Shown: positions 25,456 through 32,894, numbered from the stretch's first letter. The stretch: DNA of 36,180 nt from MHLP01 sp043736515 (GCA_043736515.1 JAYTCK010000007.1:1-36180), one strand, 5' to 3'. Translations and numbers: made by a program. The notes: generated from the sequence alone by a model not told the origin.

Positions 25456-25476
25456 TTTATGCAAAGCACAATAACA

Positions 25477-25505
25477 AAGCGCCCGATATGTTGGGCGCTT
25501 TTTTT
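25477..25505. terminator. Terminator between convergent genes
   Basis: AAGCGCCC (25477-25484) pairs perfectly with GGGCGCTT (25493-25500), followed by T7. The other side is T-rich on the minus strand, so it can also serve the convergent 25511-25954 gene. Confidence 0.9.
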
Positions 25506-25510
25506 GGGGG

Positions 25511-25954
25511 TCACTTATTTTGGACTTCCTTCACCTCGCAAGATGTAAACAATGTCATGTACTGTGTTTCGTTGAGTCCCAACTCGGCATAGAGCTGTAT
25601 GAATGCTGCCTCGGCCTCGTCTTCTTTGTACTGTAGCCAATTCTTCCCTTTGGAATTTCGCACTATGTATACGATCGAGAGAGATTTCCCGCTGCCTGCT
25701 TCCACGCGTTGGTGGGTAATTTCCCCATTGATTTTTGTTGATCGTACAAAAATCTTTTTTTCAGACTCGTCGATCAGGGCTGTCCCCATGTACTGCGTAC
25801 TCACTAATTCTTTCCCGAGTTGCCGTTCGCAGGTAAGCACTTTTCGCTGTGTGCTGATTTCGTCCTGAAACTGGGGCCCCGTTACCACGCTTACTGCGAG
25901 CGCGGGTGAAACAGCAAGCAGGGAAATGACCACCGCAATGATAAGTTTCTTCAT
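25511..25954 (-). CDS. Small secreted protein, unknown (paralog pair, member 1)
   Basis: This 147-aa protein has a clear signal peptide (MKKLIIAVVISLLAVSPALA, cleavage after residue 20). The mature part has one Cys near the start (LTCER) and one near the end (FTSCE), which could form a disulphide. Its layout resembles the next gene upstream (26192-26623): early Cys, a middle beta region, then an N-x-W-x-x-Y segment (KNWLQYKEDEAEAAF), a helix and a final Cys. No family is recognised. A Shine-Dalgarno (AAGGA) lies before the ATG. The promoter appears to be its own, since two terminators separate it from the upstream gene. Confidence 0.72.
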   Translation of the reverse strand: MKKLIIAVVISLLAVSPALAVSVVTGPQFQDEISTQRKVLTCERQLGKELVSTQYMGTALIDESEKKIFVRSTKINGEITHQRVEAGSGKSLSIVYIVRNSKGKNWLQYKEDEAEAAFIQLYAELGLNETQYMTLFTSCEVKEVQNK

Positions 25955-25981
25955 AGCCTTCCTTCATCAAATCCATCGCTG

Positions 25982-26009
25982 ATACTAATCCAAATTAAAC
26001 TTTTGTCTA
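25982..26009 (-). promoter_or_regulatory. Putative promoter of the 25511-25954 gene
   Basis: On the minus strand, TAGACA (plus positions 26004-26009), a 16-bp spacer and TAGTAT (25982-25987). It sits just downstream of a minus-strand terminator, consistent with a separate transcription unit. Confidence 0.4.
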
Positions 26010-26021
26010 TGGCGTATACGG

Positions 26022-26053
26022 AGAAAATAGAAAAACTCCGCTGGTGCGAAGTT
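26022..26053 (-). terminator. Minus-strand terminator (distal)
   Basis: On the minus strand AACT-x-CGC pairs with GCG-x-AGTT around a 4-nt loop (plus arms 26034-26041 and 26046-26053), followed by TTTCTATTTTC. It is the second of two terminators after the 26192-26623 gene. Confidence 0.6.
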
Positions 26054-26090
26054 CCGAGTTAGTGAAGGGTCTGGCCTATCTCGGTCAGAA

Positions 26091-26118
26091 TAAAATAAAA
26101 CACGCGCGGAGCGAGTGT
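26091..26118 (-). terminator. Minus-strand terminator (proximal)
   Basis: ACAC-x-CGC pairs with GCG-x-GTGT around a GGA loop (26100-26118). On the minus strand it is followed by TTTTATTTTATT. The 237-nt gap 25955-26191 holds this, the distal terminator, a promoter and a further small hairpin (GCGTGT/ACACGC) next to the stop codon. Confidence 0.65.
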
Positions 26119-26191
26119 TTTTGTGTGGGGGATTGTACTCCAACCCAAAAGTAGTAGCACAGCGTGTTGCACTAAATACACGCGCCGGATC

Positions 26192-26623
26192 TCACGGCAA
26201 GCACTTAAGCAATTGCTCTTTCGTGAGGCCCACTGCTTCTAATATTTTTGCATCTACGACCGCGAAAGAGTCTCCAAGGGCAAATTCATATTTTGTCCAA
26301 TTGTTGGTTGCCTTATTTTTGACATAGGTGCGTATCGCGCCAACCTCTTGTTGTGAAGGAATAATAATCAGATCCGACTGAATTAATTTTTCTCCATTGA
26401 GTGCAATGTTACCAATAATCAACTGACTCCCATTTGGCAAACCGAGTACATGAGCCGATGTGGTAATATTTTTTCCTGGAATGGGACTACAGTCGAATTC
26501 CATTTTCTGCCATTTTGCGAAGTCTGGGGGCAGTAGGGGCGTAGCGACAATGCTTTCGGCGCTCGCAACTTGGAAAAAGCCGAGGAAAAGACTAAACATT
26601 CCAGCGAAGAGATACTTTTTCAT
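26192..26623 (-). CDS. Small secreted protein, unknown (paralog pair, member 2)
   Basis: This 143-aa protein has a signal peptide (about 1-22, MKKYLFAGMFSLFLGFFQVA then SAES). The mature part has an early Cys (FDCSP), a middle beta-rich part, TNNWTKYEF and a terminal helix ending in LLKCLP. Signal peptide, early Cys, N-x-W-x-x-Y and terminal Cys occur in the same order as in the 25511-25954 protein, so the two are probably distant paralogs. No enzyme motif is visible. A Shine-Dalgarno (AGGAG) precedes the ATG by 4 nt. It is divergent from the L25 gene. Confidence 0.72.
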   Translation of the reverse strand: MKKYLFAGMFSLFLGFFQVASAESIVATPLLPPDFAKWQKMEFDCSPIPGKNITTSAHVLGLPNGSQLIIGNIALNGEKLIQSDLIIIPSQQEVGAIRTYVKNKATNNWTKYEFALGDSFAVVDAKILEAVGLTKEQLLKCLP

Positions 26624-26690
26624 ATGATACTCCTAATGTGAACGAGCCTACTTATAAAAGTACACTTCTTCGTGATTACTATCAATTTGA

Positions 26691-26719
26691 TTGCACAATA
26701 CGCCACAGTTTGCTATTGT
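26691..26719 (+). promoter_or_regulatory. Promoter of the L25 gene
   Basis: TTGCAC (26691-26696), a 17-bp spacer and TATTGT (26714-26719), upstream of the ATG at 26749. It lies in the divergent gap with the secreted-protein gene. Confidence 0.55.
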
Positions 26720-26748
26720 AGCGCAATTAACAAATAGTTTTTGAGATT

Positions 26749-27381
26749 ATGATAACCCTAGAAGCCACACTTCGTGACGTGAAAGTAAATCCAAAAATGA
26801 TCCGCAAGCAAGGACTCGTTCCTGCGGTCTTTTATGGGGGAGGACATGCCTCAACGTCGATTTCTGTCGACAAGATTAAGTTTCGCAAAGTGCTTGAAGA
26901 AGCAGGCGAATCTTCAATTATTACGCTCAAGACACCTACGGGCTCACTTGATGCGCTTATTCATGACGTTGGACGTGATCCTGTAATCGGCGATCCCGTA
27001 CATGTTGATTTTTATATCGTTGCAAAAGGCCACAAGCTTGAAGTTGATGTACCTCTTGAATTTATTGGAGTCGCACCTGCAGAGAAGCTTGGCGGTATCG
27101 TGATGAGAGTCATGCACGAGATCCGCATCGAGTCCCTCCCCGGCAAGCTTCCGCAGCACATCACTGTCGATCTCTCGACACTGAAGACGCTCGAAGACCA
27201 CATTACTGTTGCTGACCTTACTCTTGGTGATGGCGTACGCGCAATCCCACTTGGTACTGAAGTCGTGGCCGGAATGACACTTCCGAAGGAAGAAGAGGAA
27301 ACCACCGCTCCGATAGACATTTCCGCAATCGAAGTAGAAAAGAAGGGCAAAAAGGAGGAAGAAGAAGTTCCTGCGGAGTAA
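26749..27381 (+). CDS. rplY: 50S ribosomal protein L25 (TL5/Ctc type)
   Basis: This 210-aa two-domain L25 binds 5S rRNA. The N-terminal L25 beta-barrel (about 1-88) contains GLVPAVFYGGG and ALIHDVGRDPVIGDPVHVDF. The C-terminal TL5 domain (about 92-185) contains VPLEFIGVAPAEKLGGIVMR and ESLPGKLPQHITVDLS. The protein ends in a Glu/Lys-rich tail. The length fits the Ctc/TL5 family rather than the short E. coli L25. It is monocistronic as far as visible: terminator-like hairpins follow, and a promoter lies 30 nt upstream. Confidence 0.95.
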   Translation: MITLEATLRDVKVNPKMIRKQGLVPAVFYGGGHASTSISVDKIKFRKVLEEAGESSIITLKTPTGSLDALIHDVGRDPVIGDPVHVDFYIVAKGHKLEVDVPLEFIGVAPAEKLGGIVMRVMHEIRIESLPGKLPQHITVDLSTLKTLEDHITVADLTLGDGVRAIPLGTEVVAGMTLPKEEEETTAPIDISAIEVEKKGKKEEEEVPAE

Positions 27382-27413
27382 CAGTTGTAAAGTTTTCTAC
27401 TTCGTTAAATCCA

Positions 27414-27463
27414 AGGCACTTGTGCGCAAGCACGGTAATGGCACCCATTCGTATGGGTGCTTT
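27414..27463 (+). terminator. Terminator-like module, copy 1
   Basis: AGGCACTTG (27414-27422) is followed 26 nt later (start to start) by a hairpin in which GCACCCAT (27441-27448) pairs with ATGGGTGC (27453-27460), then TTT. It probably ends L25 transcription. A second copy with the same layout follows 110 nt downstream. Confidence 0.6.
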
Positions 27464-27523
27464 GACTAAAAGAAAAATTTAAAAGATGGAAAATGTTTCA
27501 ATAACACCACTATATTTGGTCAG

Positions 27524-27572
27524 AGGCACTTGCCGATAGGCTTACGTGGCACCCGCTCTGGTGGGTGCTTTT
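27524..27572 (+). terminator. Terminator-like module, copy 2
   Basis: AGGCACTTG (27524-27532) is followed 24 nt later by a hairpin in which GCACCC (27549-27554) pairs with GGGTGC (27563-27568), then TTTTT. It repeats the layout of copy 1 with different middle sequence. It lies 49 nt before the transglycosylase gene, whose -10 (TATAAT 27602-27607) is downstream. Confidence 0.55.
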
Positions 27573-27620
27573 GTGGAATAGTATCAGTCACAGAGGCAGG
27601 GTATAATTGTTATATAAGAT

Positions 27621-29015
27621 ATGAAGAATCGTTTTGAAAGAACCAAATCTCGCCCGCTTGCGTACATTTTTATGTTTATGCTCCTTTGTGCTTCGTGGGC
27701 AGGGCTACTCTTTGGCACTTTGGCTTCTGCGCAAACAGGGGGTACACTCACAGTGGAACAAAGGCAGGCACAGCTTGAGGCGGAGCTTCAGGGTATCAAC
27801 GAGGAGATCAAAGGACTCGGAAACTCGATCACGGGACTCAAAAGTGAAGGGAAAAGCCTCACTCGAGATATCAATCTTTTGAATGCGAACATTAAACAGG
27901 CAAACCTCAATGTGCGCGCAAAAAATCTGCAGATCGCGCGCCTTTCAGAAGGTATTACCGAAAAATCACGAACAGTGAGTAGTCTTGGAAAGCGCATTGA
28001 TCGGGAGCGACAATCACTGATTCAATTGATTCGCAAAACGAATGAATTAGATCAGACATCGCTTCCTGAAATGATGCTGTCGAGTGACGGGCTTTCTAAT
28101 TTTTTTATTGACCTCGATTCGTTTGATGCAATCAGGAGCGGGCTGAAGAGTTCTACTGAAGCACTGAAAAGTGCGAAGTCGGAGACAGAAGCAGCTCAGG
28201 AGGCCCTCGAAGAAAAGCAACGCCAAGAGATAGATACCAAAGCGGAGATCGAAAGAAATAAGCGACAGGTTGAAGCGAATGAAAAAGAAAAAACAAAACT
28301 GCTTTCGATAACGAAAAATAAAGAGAAGGAATATAGTAAAATACTTACGGATAGAAAAAAGCGCGCGGGAGAGATCCGCGCCGCACTCTTTGCGCTCCGC
28401 GACTCAGGGGAGATATCGTTTGGTCAGGCACTTGATTACGCAAATGTGGTCAGTGCAAAAACAGGCATCCGACCCGCACTCCTCCTGGCGGTATTTCAAC
28501 AGGAATCAAGTTTTGGAAAAAATCAGGGATCGTGCATACTCAAAAATACTGGAACAGGAGCGGGTGTCGGAGCAAAAAGCGGAACCGCTTTTGCGCGCGT
28601 GATGAATCCGACGCGTGATGTGCCCAAGTTTCTCACTATTACACAAAAGCTCGGGCGTGACCCCTTTGACACACGCGTCTCATGCCCGCAGGAAGTGGGG
28701 TGGGGTGGAGCGATGGGCGCCGCCCAATTTATACCCTCGACATGGGTATTGTTCGAGGAGCGCATTATGGACGCACTTGGAACCGACATGGCAGATCCGT
28801 GGGTAGCGCGGGACGCGTTCATGGCAGCGGGGATGTACCTTACCGATCTTGGCGCAAAGTCAGGCTCGTATAGTGCCGAGCGTGATGCGGCATGTAAATA
28901 TTTCTCGGGATCACGATGTAGCAAATCGAGTTGGGCGGCTACTTATGGGTCGCAGGTGATGTCCAAGGCCACCGTACTCCAAGAAACAATGATTGACCCT
29001 CTTCAGAATACATAG
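27621..29015 (+). CDS. Coiled-coil lytic transglycosylase-like murein hydrolase
   Basis: This 464-aa protein has a long signal peptide (about 1-37, ending ASAQ). A coiled coil covers about 40-255 with heptad-like Leu/Ile and many Lys/Glu, like the EnvC/PcsB/CwlO regulators of murein hydrolases. The C-terminal domain (about 268-450) is a lysozyme-like SLT/MltB-type fold, with putative catalytic Glu295 in FQQESSFG and GAMGAAQFIPSTW near 365. Two pairs of Cys (SCILK, VSCPQ, AACKYF, SRCS) may form disulphides. It should cut glycan strands during growth or daughter-cell separation. Fusion of the PcsB-like coiled coil with a transglycosylase domain is notable. TATAAT 27602-27607 precedes the start by 13 nt. 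Confidence 0.88.
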   Translation: MKNRFERTKSRPLAYIFMFMLLCASWAGLLFGTLASAQTGGTLTVEQRQAQLEAELQGINEEIKGLGNSITGLKSEGKSLTRDINLLNANIKQANLNVRAKNLQIARLSEGITEKSRTVSSLGKRIDRERQSLIQLIRKTNELDQTSLPEMMLSSDGLSNFFIDLDSFDAIRSGLKSSTEALKSAKSETEAAQEALEEKQRQEIDTKAEIERNKRQVEANEKEKTKLLSITKNKEKEYSKILTDRKKRAGEIRAALFALRDSGEISFGQALDYANVVSAKTGIRPALLLAVFQQESSFGKNQGSCILKNTGTGAGVGAKSGTAFARVMNPTRDVPKFLTITQKLGRDPFDTRVSCPQEVGWGGAMGAAQFIPSTWVLFEERIMDALGTDMADPWVARDAFMAAGMYLTDLGAKSGSYSAERDAACKYFSGSRCSKSSWAATYGSQVMSKATVLQETMIDPLQNT

Positions 29016-29020
29016 CGAGT

Positions 29021-29206
29021 TCTCTCCCACACTCCATTTCGGGCGCATTTCGCAGTTGTCGGTGCTCGACCCATGGGGTAGGAGCAGTCTCCAACCCCAG
29101 GGGCACTGCGGCTCCTCCGCCAGCGAACTGCATCCCAAACTGGAGCGCGCTAACGTGGTTCTTCCAGGACTGCGCATCTCATCTCGTTTTAAGTGTTTTG
29201 GAGAGA
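29021..29206. other. Nested inverted-repeat region after the transglycosylase gene
   Basis: No ORF is visible in the 257-nt gap 29016-29272. Nested pairings occur: TCTCTCC (29021-29027) with GGAGAGA (29200-29206), CTCCA (29033-29037) with TGGAG (29141-29145), and GCAGTT (29052-29057) with AACTGC (29126-29131). The apex can form either a hairpin GCTC/ACCC with GGGT/GAGC (29064-29085) or a competing hairpin GGAG-CAGT with ACTG-CTCC (29081-29115). A rod-like RNA of about 186 nt is possible, but each arm is short. Confidence 0.45.
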
Positions 29207-29272
29207 CAAACTGACTTGCTAAAAATTTGTGGGGATGTACGGTGAAGTAAGATGCCTTGATAAGGAGAACCT

Positions 29273-29740
29273 ATGCATGTGGAGGAAGCATTGTGCGTTT
29301 GTCAGTGCGGGTTTGAAATAGATGGGCGAGATATTTGGCTTGTCAGCATAAAGGAAGGAAAGTTGGGTATTATGGTGATAGAGGCAAATGATGCCACTGT
29401 CTATCCCATTAATCCGGTCCTTCCAGGAATTTCTGAACTCAACGCCTCTCGGATAATTTTCGGTTCGATGGGGCTCTTGGCAGCCGTAAAAACGTGGAAT
29501 TACGAAACACTTTCAGACTGCTTTGAAACTGCATTGGTCATGACGATTGTTGAGAGTGAAAAGGAACAACGAGAAATGCTGTCATGTATTTATGACGAGG
29601 AAATGGTGGAGGAAATTTTGACAACTAGCTGGACTCTCGCCGTAAAACTTGCCACGCAAGTATTCTCACATACGGACCGCGAGTTGGTGACCAATCTCTA
29701 TATTTTTTCATATTGCGATACACCCATAACGAAGCACTAA
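29273..29740 (+). CDS. Hypothetical protein (155 aa)
   Basis: This gene is not recognised. It encodes a 155-aa acidic protein without signal peptide. A Cys-x-Cys-x-Cys (CVCQCGFE, near residue 8) opens it, followed by beta-strands, then helices in the second half (CFETALVMTIVESEKEQRE). A strong Shine-Dalgarno (AAGGAG) is placed 5 nt before the ATG at 29273, which decides the start. A terminator follows at once, so the gene is a single unit. No function is proposed. Confidence 0.65.
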   Translation: MHVEEALCVCQCGFEIDGRDIWLVSIKEGKLGIMVIEANDATVYPINPVLPGISELNASRIIFGSMGLLAAVKTWNYETLSDCFETALVMTIVESEKEQREMLSCIYDEEMVEEILTTSWTLAVKLATQVFSHTDRELVTNLYIFSYCDTPITKH

Positions 29741-29763
29741 AGGCGAATAACTCGCCTTTTTTT
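29740..29763 (+). terminator. Terminator after the 29273 gene
   Basis: AGGCGA (29741-29746) pairs with TCGCCT (29752-29757) around a 5-nt loop and is followed by a T7 run. The stem begins directly after the stop codon. Confidence 0.9.
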
Positions 29764-29824
29764 CTTGTCCACCAAGACATCATTTGATAATGTGTGGGGA
29801 GAAGCGTTTTTTTTTGGAGTATCG

Positions 29825-30286
29825 ATGAAGAATCCGAATGATCCTCTGCATGTGGCACTTGAGACGGCGATGATTGATTACGAAGAGGCGAATACGCGGC
29901 TCGCCCCCATTCTCGCCGAGGCGGCTACCAAGAAGGCGGCACTTCTCGCGGCACTTGGAGAAGTGGTCATTCAATTCGTAAAAGAGCATGGGAAATTTTA
30001 CGAAGGTGCTACTGCGGGGAAAAAAATGCGTCACACTTACAAAAGATGGCACCGCGGCATGGAATGCAGCACCATGGTCTCCCGTGATGGTTTTGAAGAT
30101 CTCATTAATGCGACCTTTGGGCATATCAAATGGGAGGAGTTCTATCGTCCTGCGCTCGAGGCGCTTGATAACAAGAAGGCAGTATTCCTCTTCGGGATGG
30201 GGGACTGTGCCGTAGTGCTGAATGAAGAGATCTCAACGCTTGAAATGGAAGAGATCGTGCGAGTGCGGCACGGGATGGTTAGCTGA
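29825..30286 (+). CDS. Hypothetical protein (153 aa)
   Basis: This gene is not recognised. The ATG at 29825 is preferred over 29765, because GGAG lies 6 nt before it and the earlier start would place the protein right after the terminator and translate a poly-T stretch as Phe-Phe-Phe. The 153-aa protein starts with a helical region (about 7-55) rich in Ala, Glu and Lys, then a basic segment (GKKMRHTYKRWHRGMECS) and a mixed C-terminal part. It has no signal peptide or membrane helix. The basic patch could bind nucleic acid, which is only a guess. A terminator follows. The stop is TGA. Confidence 0.68.
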   Translation: MKNPNDPLHVALETAMIDYEEANTRLAPILAEAATKKAALLAALGEVVIQFVKEHGKFYEGATAGKKMRHTYKRWHRGMECSTMVSRDGFEDLINATFGHIKWEEFYRPALEALDNKKAVFLFGMGDCAVVLNEEISTLEMEEIVRVRHGMVS

Positions 30287-30301
30287 GTCGCACCAGAAGC
30301 A

Positions 30302-30327
30302 AACGGGCAAGTATGCCCGTTTTTTTT
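30302..30327 (+). terminator. Terminator after the 29825 gene
   Basis: AACGGGC (30302-30308) pairs perfectly with GCCCGTT (30315-30321) around a 6-nt loop and merges into a T8 run. Confidence 0.92.
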
Positions 30328-30344
30328 AATAATCTTGGCTCCTG

Positions 30345-30373
30345 TTGCCAAAAAAGTGGTCTTTTGGTAGAGT
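30345..30373 (+). promoter_or_regulatory. Promoter of the L31 gene
   Basis: TTGCCA (30345-30350), a 17-bp spacer and TAGAGT (30368-30373) with TGG before it (extended -10). Nine nt separate it from the ATG at 30383, so the leader would be about 3 nt. Confidence 0.55.
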
Positions 30374-30382
30374 AGTTCCACT

Positions 30383-30604
30383 ATGAAGACCGAGATTCAC
30401 CCAAAGTATTTTTTAGCCAAGGCGACCTGTGCATGCGGGGCGCAATTTACCGTTGGCTCAACAAAGGAAGCTATTGACATGGAAATCTGTTCGCAGTGCC
30501 ACCCACTCTTCACCGGAATGGAGAAGGTGATGGACACCGCAGGACGCGTGGAGAAATTCAAGGCTCGCCGTGCAGCTGCCGGAACTCCCAAGAAAGGAAA
30601 GTAA
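30383..30604 (+). CDS. rpmE: 50S ribosomal protein L31 (zinc-binding type)
   Basis: This 73-aa ribosomal protein starts with MKTEIHPKY. The zinc site is complete: Cys16 and Cys18 (TCACG) and Cys36 and Cys39 (ICSQCHPLFTG), so it is the Cys-plus form rather than the zinc-free paralog. The tail is rich in Lys and Arg (KARRAAAGTPKKGK). L31 bridges the 50S and 30S subunits near 5S rRNA. It has its own promoter and terminator. The predicted transcript is almost leaderless and has no Shine-Dalgarno. Confidence 0.95.
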   Translation: MKTEIHPKYFLAKATCACGAQFTVGSTKEAIDMEICSQCHPLFTGMEKVMDTAGRVEKFKARRAAAGTPKKGK

Positions 30605-30619
30605 CGACGCACACGAAGG

Positions 30620-30648
30620 ACCCGCTTTGCATTATGAGCGGGTTTTTT
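30620..30648 (+). terminator. Terminator after L31
   Basis: ACCCGCT (30620-30626) pairs perfectly with AGCGGGT (30637-30643), followed by T5. Confidence 0.9.
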
Positions 30649-30669
30649 GTTTGCGAGGTATATTTATAG

Positions 30670-31668
30670 ATGTCAGAATTCACCATGATCGACCTATCAA
30701 AGTTTAAAGAAAATTATAAAACAAAATATCTCGTCGATGAATATGAGCGACTTTTGGTATTGCGCGACGATGCGAAGGCGATGCTCGGGGATGACCCCGA
30801 AATGAACACACTCGCACAAGAGGATATCGGCGCACTCGAAGCACAAATGAAAGAACTGTTCGAGAAGATGGAATATATTCTCAAGGAAGATAAAGCCGAA
30901 GAAGAGAAGCCTCGTGAAGTTATTCTTGAAGTGCGCGCGGGAGTCGGAGGAGAAGAGGCCGCGATTTTTGCACAGGATTTAGCGATCATGTATCAGCGTT
31001 ATGTTGAGAGCAAGAGCTGGGGATGGAAGACAGTCGATGAATCAGAAAGTGAAATGGGCGGATACAAAGAAGCTTCATTTGAAGTAACGGGTACGAATGT
31101 GTACGACACACTTAAGTTTGAGACAGGAGTACACCGTATTCAGCGCATCCCTGACACAGAAAAGTACGGCCGTATCCATACATCCACCGCATCAGTCATT
31201 GTGCTCCCCATCAGAAAGAAAGCGACCGTGGTGATCAATCAGGCTGACCTTGAAATGTCCTATACGCGCTCAGGGGGCGCCGGGGGACAGAATGTGAATA
31301 AGGTCGAAACTGCGGTGCATTTAGTGCACAAGCCGACGAACATTCACGTGCATTGTTCGGTCGAGCGCTCACAGCTCAAGAATCGCGAAAAGGCGATGTC
31401 GATTCTTGTCGCGAAACTTGAGCAATTAAACGACGAGGAAGAAATGAAAAAAAATGCTGATGCGCGTTCGTCTATCGGCACCGGCGACCGCTCGGAGAAG
31501 ATTCGCACTTACAATGTCCCGCAAAACCGCGTGACTGATCACCGCATCAAAGAATCCTGGCACAACATCGAGGGAATTTTCCAAGGTGAAATCGGACCAA
31601 TCGTAGAGACCCTTGCCGAGCGAGCAGCGGCAGGCAATCTTGGCCCCGCGGAAGAGAACGAAGAATAA
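30670..31668 (+). CDS. prfA: Peptide chain release factor 1
   Basis: This 332-aa class I release factor reads UAA and UAG. The GGQ motif, which triggers peptidyl-tRNA hydrolysis, is at 205-207 in SGGAGGQNVNKVETAVH. The codon-reading motif is PDT (161-163) in HRIQRIPDTEKYGRIHTST, which is the P-x-T type of RF1, not the SPF of RF2. It is slightly shorter than the usual 355-360 aa, mainly through a reduced N-terminal helical domain. It starts 22 nt after the L31 terminator. A GAGG lies about 11 nt before the ATG, further than a normal Shine-Dalgarno. TGA ends several genes here, so an RF2 must exist elsewhere in the genome. Confidence 0.97.
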   Translation: MSEFTMIDLSKFKENYKTKYLVDEYERLLVLRDDAKAMLGDDPEMNTLAQEDIGALEAQMKELFEKMEYILKEDKAEEEKPREVILEVRAGVGGEEAAIFAQDLAIMYQRYVESKSWGWKTVDESESEMGGYKEASFEVTGTNVYDTLKFETGVHRIQRIPDTEKYGRIHTSTASVIVLPIRKKATVVINQADLEMSYTRSGGAGGQNVNKVETAVHLVHKPTNIHVHCSVERSQLKNREKAMSILVAKLEQLNDEEEMKKNADARSSIGTGDRSEKIRTYNVPQNRVTDHRIKESWHNIEGIFQGEIGPIVETLAERAAAGNLGPAEENEE

Positions 31669-31675
31669 TTTTCTA

Positions 31676-31701
31676 CCAAAGAAAAACCGCCCGTAAGGCG
31701 G
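31676..31701 (-). terminator. Minus-strand terminator of the 31708-32052 gene
   Basis: CCGCC (31687-31691) pairs with GGCGG (31697-31701). On the minus strand the stem is followed by TTTTTCTTTG. It separates this gene from the convergent prfA. Confidence 0.8.
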
Positions 31702-31707
31702 AGTTAA

Positions 31708-32052
31708 TTAGCGAGTCGAAGGTTCTTTGAGCATTTTTTCATAGATACGTTTCAAACGAGACGGATTTGCCTTAGTGTCCACAACGAAAATAAGTACCGG
31801 GAGCAGGACGAAAATGAGAAGAAATGGAATCAGCGTGGTGACGGAAGCAAGGATAAGCCGCACATCCGGATAATAAATCTCGGAAAATGCGGAGACCTCT
31901 GAAAAGACCATCGCACACACTCCAAATCCCCAGAGCGAGAAAAAACCGAGAATCATGAGGATGACCCAGGAATTGCGTTCGGCCACAAGATTGCGATAGA
32001 CCAGTCTTAGCTTAAAAAAAGTGCTGTGATCGAATTTCGTTTGTTCGTGCAT
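31708..32052 (-). CDS. Small two-helix membrane protein, unknown
   Basis: This 114-aa protein has two membrane helices (about 30-52 and 65-89 from the chosen start) and a basic C-terminal tail (KANPSRLKRIYEKMLKEPS). The start at 32052 is chosen over 32064: the four extra residues MEYS are encoded by a sequence whose GGAG is the Shine-Dalgarno for the inner ATG (6-nt spacing). No family is recognised. It is a single minus-strand gene between prfA and rpsB, with its own terminator. Both termini should be cytoplasmic by the positive-inside pattern. Confidence 0.7.
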   Translation of the reverse strand: MHEQTKFDHSTFFKLRLVYRNLVAERNSWVILMILGFFSLWGFGVCAMVFSEVSAFSEIYYPDVRLILASVTTLIPFLLIFVLLPVLIFVVDTKANPSRLKRIYEKMLKEPSTR

Positions 32053-32133
32053 TGAGTACTCCAAAAAGTTGAACCATCCAAGATATTTCTAACATATTAT
32101 GTTTTTTCGTCAAAATACCACCCTCCCAGATTC

Positions 32134-32162
32134 TTGCAAAAAAGGGGGTTATTTGATAGCAT
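32134..32162 (+). promoter_or_regulatory. Promoter of rpsB-tsf
   Basis: TTGCAA (32134-32139), a 17-bp spacer and TAGCAT (32157-32162). The leader before the ATG at 32199 is about 30 nt and contains a Shine-Dalgarno (GAGGAA). Confidence 0.5.
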
Positions 32163-32198
32163 CACTTCACTTATTAATAGCAATTAGAGGAACGAAAA

Positions 32199-32894
32199 AT
32201 GACTGAAAATCCCGTAATTGAAGCAATGTTTAATGTTGGTGCGCACTTTGGGTACTCCCGTGCACGCCGTCATGCCTCCGTAAAGCCGTTTTTATTCGGC
32301 GCAAAGAACGGGGTGGATATTATTGATCTCACCATCACGAGCACGATGCTCGATGCTGCAAAAGCGCGTATCGCTGAGCTCGGAAAGGCCGGCAAGGTCG
32401 TGCTGTTTGTCGGCACAAAGCAGGAGGTGCGTGACTCGGTTGGGGCTGTGGCACAGTCGCTCAACATGCCCTATGTAAACGAGCGCTGGGTTGGCGGTAT
32501 TCTTACTAACTGGAGCGAGATCAAAAAGCGCACCGCGCGCCTGAAGGAGCTTACTGAAAAGTTTGCAAAAGGCGAGCTTTCCCAATATACAAAAAAAGAG
32601 CGCCTCATGTTTGAGCGCGAAATGGCGACTCTGAACAGAGAGTTTGGCGGCATCGTTAATCTTGAAGGATCTCCCACTGCAATGGTTATTGTTGATCCAC
32701 GCGAAGAACATATCGCAGTTGCCGAGGCAAAGAAAATGAAAATTGAAACTATTGCACTCCTAAATACCGACTGCAATAAGAATGAGGCAACATATCCCAT
32801 TCTCGCAAATGATTCAGCACTCAAGAGTGTGACATTCTTTCTTGAAACACTTCGTGATGCGTATCAGGCTGGTGTGAAATCCGGAGCCGTATAA
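32199..32894 (+). CDS. rpsB: 30S ribosomal protein S2
   Basis: This 231-aa protein contains the S2 signatures AHFGYSRARRHASVKPFLFG (from about residue 11), VNERWVGGILTNWSEIKKR (about 94-112) and DPREEHIAVAEAKKM (about 166-180). S2 binds at the 30S head-body junction and is the last protein to join. Unlike most core genes in the window, it has a normal Shine-Dalgarno (GAGGAA, 6 nt before ATG). The tsf gene follows after 64 nt, the classical rpsB-tsf order, so the two probably form an operon. S2 controls its own operon in other bacteria through the leader, but no such structure was identified here. Confidence 0.97.
   Translation: MTENPVIEAMFNVGAHFGYSRARRHASVKPFLFGAKNGVDIIDLTITSTMLDAAKARIAELGKAGKVVLFVGTKQEVRDSVGAVAQSLNMPYVNERWVGGILTNWSEIKKRTARLKELTEKFAKGELSQYTKKERLMFEREMATLNREFGGIVNLEGSPTAMVIVDPREEHIAVAEAKKMKIETIALLNTDCNKNEATYPILANDSALKSVTFFLETLRDAYQAGVKSGAV

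Noticed and set aside
29021..29206. 6S RNA, tmRNA, RNase P RNA or SRP RNA
   Set aside because: None of the consensus segments of these RNAs was found here or in the other structured gaps. The region is kept only as a structure candidate.
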